From assembly GCA_002914805.1 (NCBI GenBank), contig JXTB01000013.1, positions 996,352 through 1,060,351 on the forward strand: DNA of 64,000 bases. The letters run 5' to 3'. Position numbers and translations under genes: made by a program. The DNA is from Parasponia andersonii. Taxonomy: Eukaryota > Streptophyta > Magnoliopsida > Rosales > Cannabaceae. How positions within the stretch are numbered: position 1 is the first letter of the stretch; every line of letters starts with the position of its first letter. Of the stretch, positions 60,741 through 64,000 are shown one piece after another. The notes under the pieces were generated by a model that had not been told where the DNA came from, did no database searches, and saw only the letters and a program-made list of their open reading frames with translations.

Positions 60741-61974
60741 AGCCTTTTTTGTAGTAAAGTTTCGTCAAAGTAGTCTAAAATTGCTCTTCAATTATTTTCG
60801 ATGATGATTGATGAATCAGTGATGCGGTCCTTCCGAAAAAAAAAAAAAAAGAAGAAGAAGAAGAAAAAACAAATAAACTTCAGCTGCCTCAATCAATTGC
60901 CTTCTAGCGTGCATCAGTCAAAATTATTATAACACTAGCTGCACTACTCGTGCTGAGAACGTACAACATTTACATTTGACAGAACATAATATGTTAATTT
61001 AGATTTGAAACCAACCAAATGAGCTATCAGACTATCTCATGTGCTCGTGCATGTATAGGGGAATTTTCAATGTGTGCTTTTGTTTTTGCTCGTAGACGGA
61101 TAAATTTGAATGATCTAAAATAATAGATTAATCTCATATGATTTTATATTTGTTTTTGCCATGGAAAATTTCAAATTAATACTTCTTAACGAAAAAAAAA
61201 AGAAAAAATAAGTCGAAAGAGTCAGAAGGATAAGAAAAACAATTAATCATTTCGTCATATAAATGTATAGATACATAATGATATAGAATATAGTCCTAAG
61301 AATTAAAATATTCTAGCAGATATAATTCCTTACCAAAGTCATTGAAAATATAAAGTGGTCTAGCAAAAACAATAAAAAAACCAAGTCTTTATCAAAATAG
61401 GATGTTTATTTTTTTTTTTTACTTTTTAATTGTAAACCTTAGAATTGAAATAGTTTTTGCAAAAGAAAATCATTCGTGAACATAGACCCAGAAATATAAA
61501 TCAGAAAAGGGAAAAATAAGAAACGAATTATTTTGAAGCATAATGATTCGTCAAATAATATACAGAGAATAATGTCGCCACTAATGTACGTTTGATGTTT
61601 ATTTTACTTTCTTTTAAAAATATAGCGGAGTTCTTTTCTTTTTGGTCCTTTGTTTTGATGTTATTTGGTTTTGTTTATTTACTAGTTTTATCTTTCTCTT
61701 GATCATTTTCTGTACAGGTCGTATGTCTTTTCTTTTTCTCTTTTTTTTTTTTTTAATCTATGGCTCTATTTCTATATTCGGTGGGCTTTAGAAAGTGAGG
61801 CAAAGTGGACGATGAAATTGAATTGAGCGATGTAGTATGCTATATAAGAAAAGATAATGAGTATTACTTAGGAAATGAAAAAAAAAAAAAAACCAAAAAA
61901 ACAAAGTCCAACTCAGTATGTAGGAAACAGGTTACCCACCATATAAGACAATAAATGACCTTCCATATTTTAAG
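60741..61974. other. Intergenic upstream of the MATE fragment
   Basis: AT-rich with A-rich/GAA runs at 60838-60868 and T runs at 61410-61421 and 61741-61754. May include the old 5' flank of the MATE paralogue. No gene recognised. Confidence 0.35.
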
Positions 61975-62459
61975 NNNNNNNNNNNNNNNNNNNNNNNNNN
62001 NNNNNNNNNNNNNNNNNNNNNNNNNNNNNNNNNNNNNNNNNNNNNNNNNNNNNNNNNNNNNNNNNNNNNNNNNNNNNNNNNNNNNNNNNNNNNNNNNNNN
62101 NNNNNNNNNNNNNNNNNNNNNNNNNNNNNNNNNNNNNNNNNNNNNNNNNNNNNNNNNNNNNNNNNNNNNNNNNNNNNNNNNNNNNNNNNNNNNNNNNNNN
62201 NNNNNNNNNNNNNNNNNNNNNNNNNNNNNNNNNNNNNNNNNNNNNNNNNNNNNNNNNNNNNNNNNNNNNNNNNNNNNNNNNNNNNNNNNNNNNNNNNNNN
62301 NNNNNNNNNNNNNNNNNNNNNNNNNNNNNNNNNNNNNNNNNNNNNNNNNNNNNNNNNNNNNNNNNNNNNNNNNNNNNNNNNNNNNNNNNNNNNNNNNNNN
62401 NNNNNNNNNNNNNNNNNNNNNNNNNNNNNNNNNNNNNNNNNNNNNNNNNNNNNNNNNNN
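61975..62459. other. Assembly gap (485 N)
   Basis: A run of N of presumed estimated size. Frames spanning it are meaningless. Confidence 0.99.
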
Positions 62460-63794
62460 ATTATGTTTTAAAAAAAAGGTTTGTATCATCATATTCAATT
62501 TAACTAAAAAGAAATACGTTTACCCCAAAGAAATTAAATTATAAAAGAATTCACGTAAAAAATAAAGAAATCATTTTGGAAAATTAAATCCATATAAATT
62601 AGCTTTATAAATAAAAGATCTCCTCCAATAAACTCTCTCAAGAATAAAATCTTCTTGAAAACCATAAAAAAGAAAGAAAGAAATATTAATGACCATAAGT
62701 TCTACATCGAACTTCAAATATTATTGAAATCGTTATATAATAAATTATTAAACTAATTAATTACAATAATAAAATATCTTCTAAAATATTAAACTAAAGA
62801 TTGTGTATATAATATACGCTGGAGGACTGGCAATTTAAATTCAAGATGAATACAAAACCAAAGGATTTAAATTTAAAATCTTTATAGATTCCTATTTTTA
62901 TGTAAATCTGAATTTAATTTCGTTTAAAAAAGATATGTCAATTTCAACAAATGAAGTGGTGCACCGCGGTTCACCGACCCAGATGGGTGAGCTTTACTGT
63001 TATAAATAGTATGCGCAGGGCACAAGGCGAGAATTCCTATTTTAATTTTTTGTAGGATGGGACTAGCTTGGGATTGAGGGTCCTATATCAATTCTGTCGC
63101 AATTATATATAAGTTAATTTCTATTTTTTAATATAAAAATAATTCAACTAGATTTCTTTTTTTAAAAGATCTAATAATATATAGTCATATGTTAATATTG
63201 TTTGAATTATTTGGGATTGTGTTAGCTTTTTGAATAAAGAATGTGCTATATGATTTTAGTATTGAATATTTTACATTTAACAATTCTAACATGTTAAAGC
63301 TTTATTTGAATATGTTTTTAGTTATTTAGGTCTACAATTAGAATTTTCAATCAAGTTAAATTTAATTTTAATTTTTTTCCGATGTATTTAGACTTTTAAA
63401 AGTTTTGGACCAACATAGGATGCTTAATTAATTCAAGATGATGATTCCAAATAAGGAACCCAATATACGAATGGGAAAGCCAATCCCTGATGGAGATTCC
63501 CCGAAATTGTCCTACACCAAATAAAATGTTGAACGATGTAGAGATGATATAGTCAAACAATAACGGGGACGAGGAAGATAAACAAAAAATCGGTGCCATC
63601 TTGCCCCCTTGACATCTCTAGTTTTAGAATTCCTAACATTTAGCATACCACCAAAGAGAAATTAACAAAGTTAAAATGAAACTTAACTTATCTAGCACTA
63701 ATTTGTATATTTTCTCATCTATCTAACCGTGTATATTCATGCACTCCACTAACTAATATATTTCTACATCTTATCTTTCTGTAGCTTTCATCTT
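62460..63794. other. Intergenic, no gene seen
   Basis: AT-rich; no coding or RNA signal supported. The frame at 63396-63599 (minus) has no features. Confidence 0.35.
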
Positions 63795-64000
63795 CACTAC
63801 AAGAAACATGATTTTTGCCGACGGACTACTAATAGTCCGTCAGTAAAAGCTTACATTCACCGACGGGTTTGAGTAAAACCCGTCGGTAAAAGATTGTTGA
63901 AAAAATTAATTATTGGACATCTTTCACCGACGGTTCTCCGTCGGTGTAATGTCAATACACCGACGGATTAACAATTTTTGTTTGAAAATGTCAATTTTTT
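63795..64000 (+). mobile_element. CACTA (EnSpm) transposon terminus, runs off the window
   Basis: Begins CACTACAAGAAACATG, the canonical plant CACTA end. It is followed by subterminal palindromes built on CCGACGG: a hairpin at about 63818-63843 (gacggacta/tagtccgtc), one at 63859-63887 (accgacgggttt/aaacccgtcggt), one at 63925-63946 (caccgacgg/ccgtcggtg), and another half-site at 63959. These are typical transposase-binding arrays. The three bases before it (ctt) would be the target-site duplication. The body lies outside the window. Confidence 0.88.

Noticed and set aside
61932-62503. Long frames across the N block
   Set aside because: They consist almost only of undetermined bases.

Overview
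This is nuclear DNA of a flowering plant, most likely a eudicot. It is AT-rich intergenic sequence full of retrotransposon relics, with one spliced plant-type MATE transporter gene whose introns all follow the GT-AG rule. The species cannot be fixed from the sequence. Two runs of N (30016-30070 and 61975-62459) and a single N at 28941 show that it is a draft assembly.

The only gene I judge intact is a seven-exon MATE/DTX efflux carrier on the minus strand (22058-24649, 474 codons). A broken copy of its first exon lies 36 kb away on the same strand (60617-60740), cut by the LTR of a Ty3/Gypsy element. This locus therefore probably once held at least two MATE paralogues. A C-terminal MULE transposase fragment (40668-41323) keeps a SWIM zinc finger and a zinc knuckle. 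A very short piece at 12561-12620 resembles the N-terminus of ABHD17-type hydrolases.

Layout. 1-1680: LTR with polypurine tract and TATA box. 1687-2455: one end of a CACTA-like transposon. 2640-6250 and 14160-16150: degenerate LTRs of one family. 7378-7619 and 43758-43998: two copies of one MITE, both embedded in TA microsatellites. 10100-11440 and 37380-38300: further LTR relics. 18770-19376: a possible retroposon ending in poly-A. 19960-20510: a terminal-inverted-repeat element. 22058-24649: MATE gene. 28557-29344: a duplication split by one N. 30071-36654: decayed Ty1/Copia material holding two successive reverse transcriptases and an LTR. 40668-41760: MULE relic. 44623-47429: three short tandem duplications. 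46680-48250: minus-strand LTR relic. 48258-48974: Copia RNase H tail plus 3' LTR. 49640-53718: a second decayed Copia element. 53866-54028: a tRNA-derived SINE with target-site duplications. 54081-60616: a minus-strand Ty3/Gypsy element with a 2 kb LTR and a lost integrase, next to an inverted LTR fragment. 63795-64000: a second CACTA terminus running off the window.

Every retroelement reading frame has stops, frameshifts or catalytic substitutions, so none looks autonomous. No host operon-like or defence system is visible. The most informative observations are structural: Micron-like MITEs in TA tracts, the SINE, the Gypsy insertion into a MATE paralogue, the double-RT Copia chimera, and two Copia fragments that break at nearly the same RNase H position.
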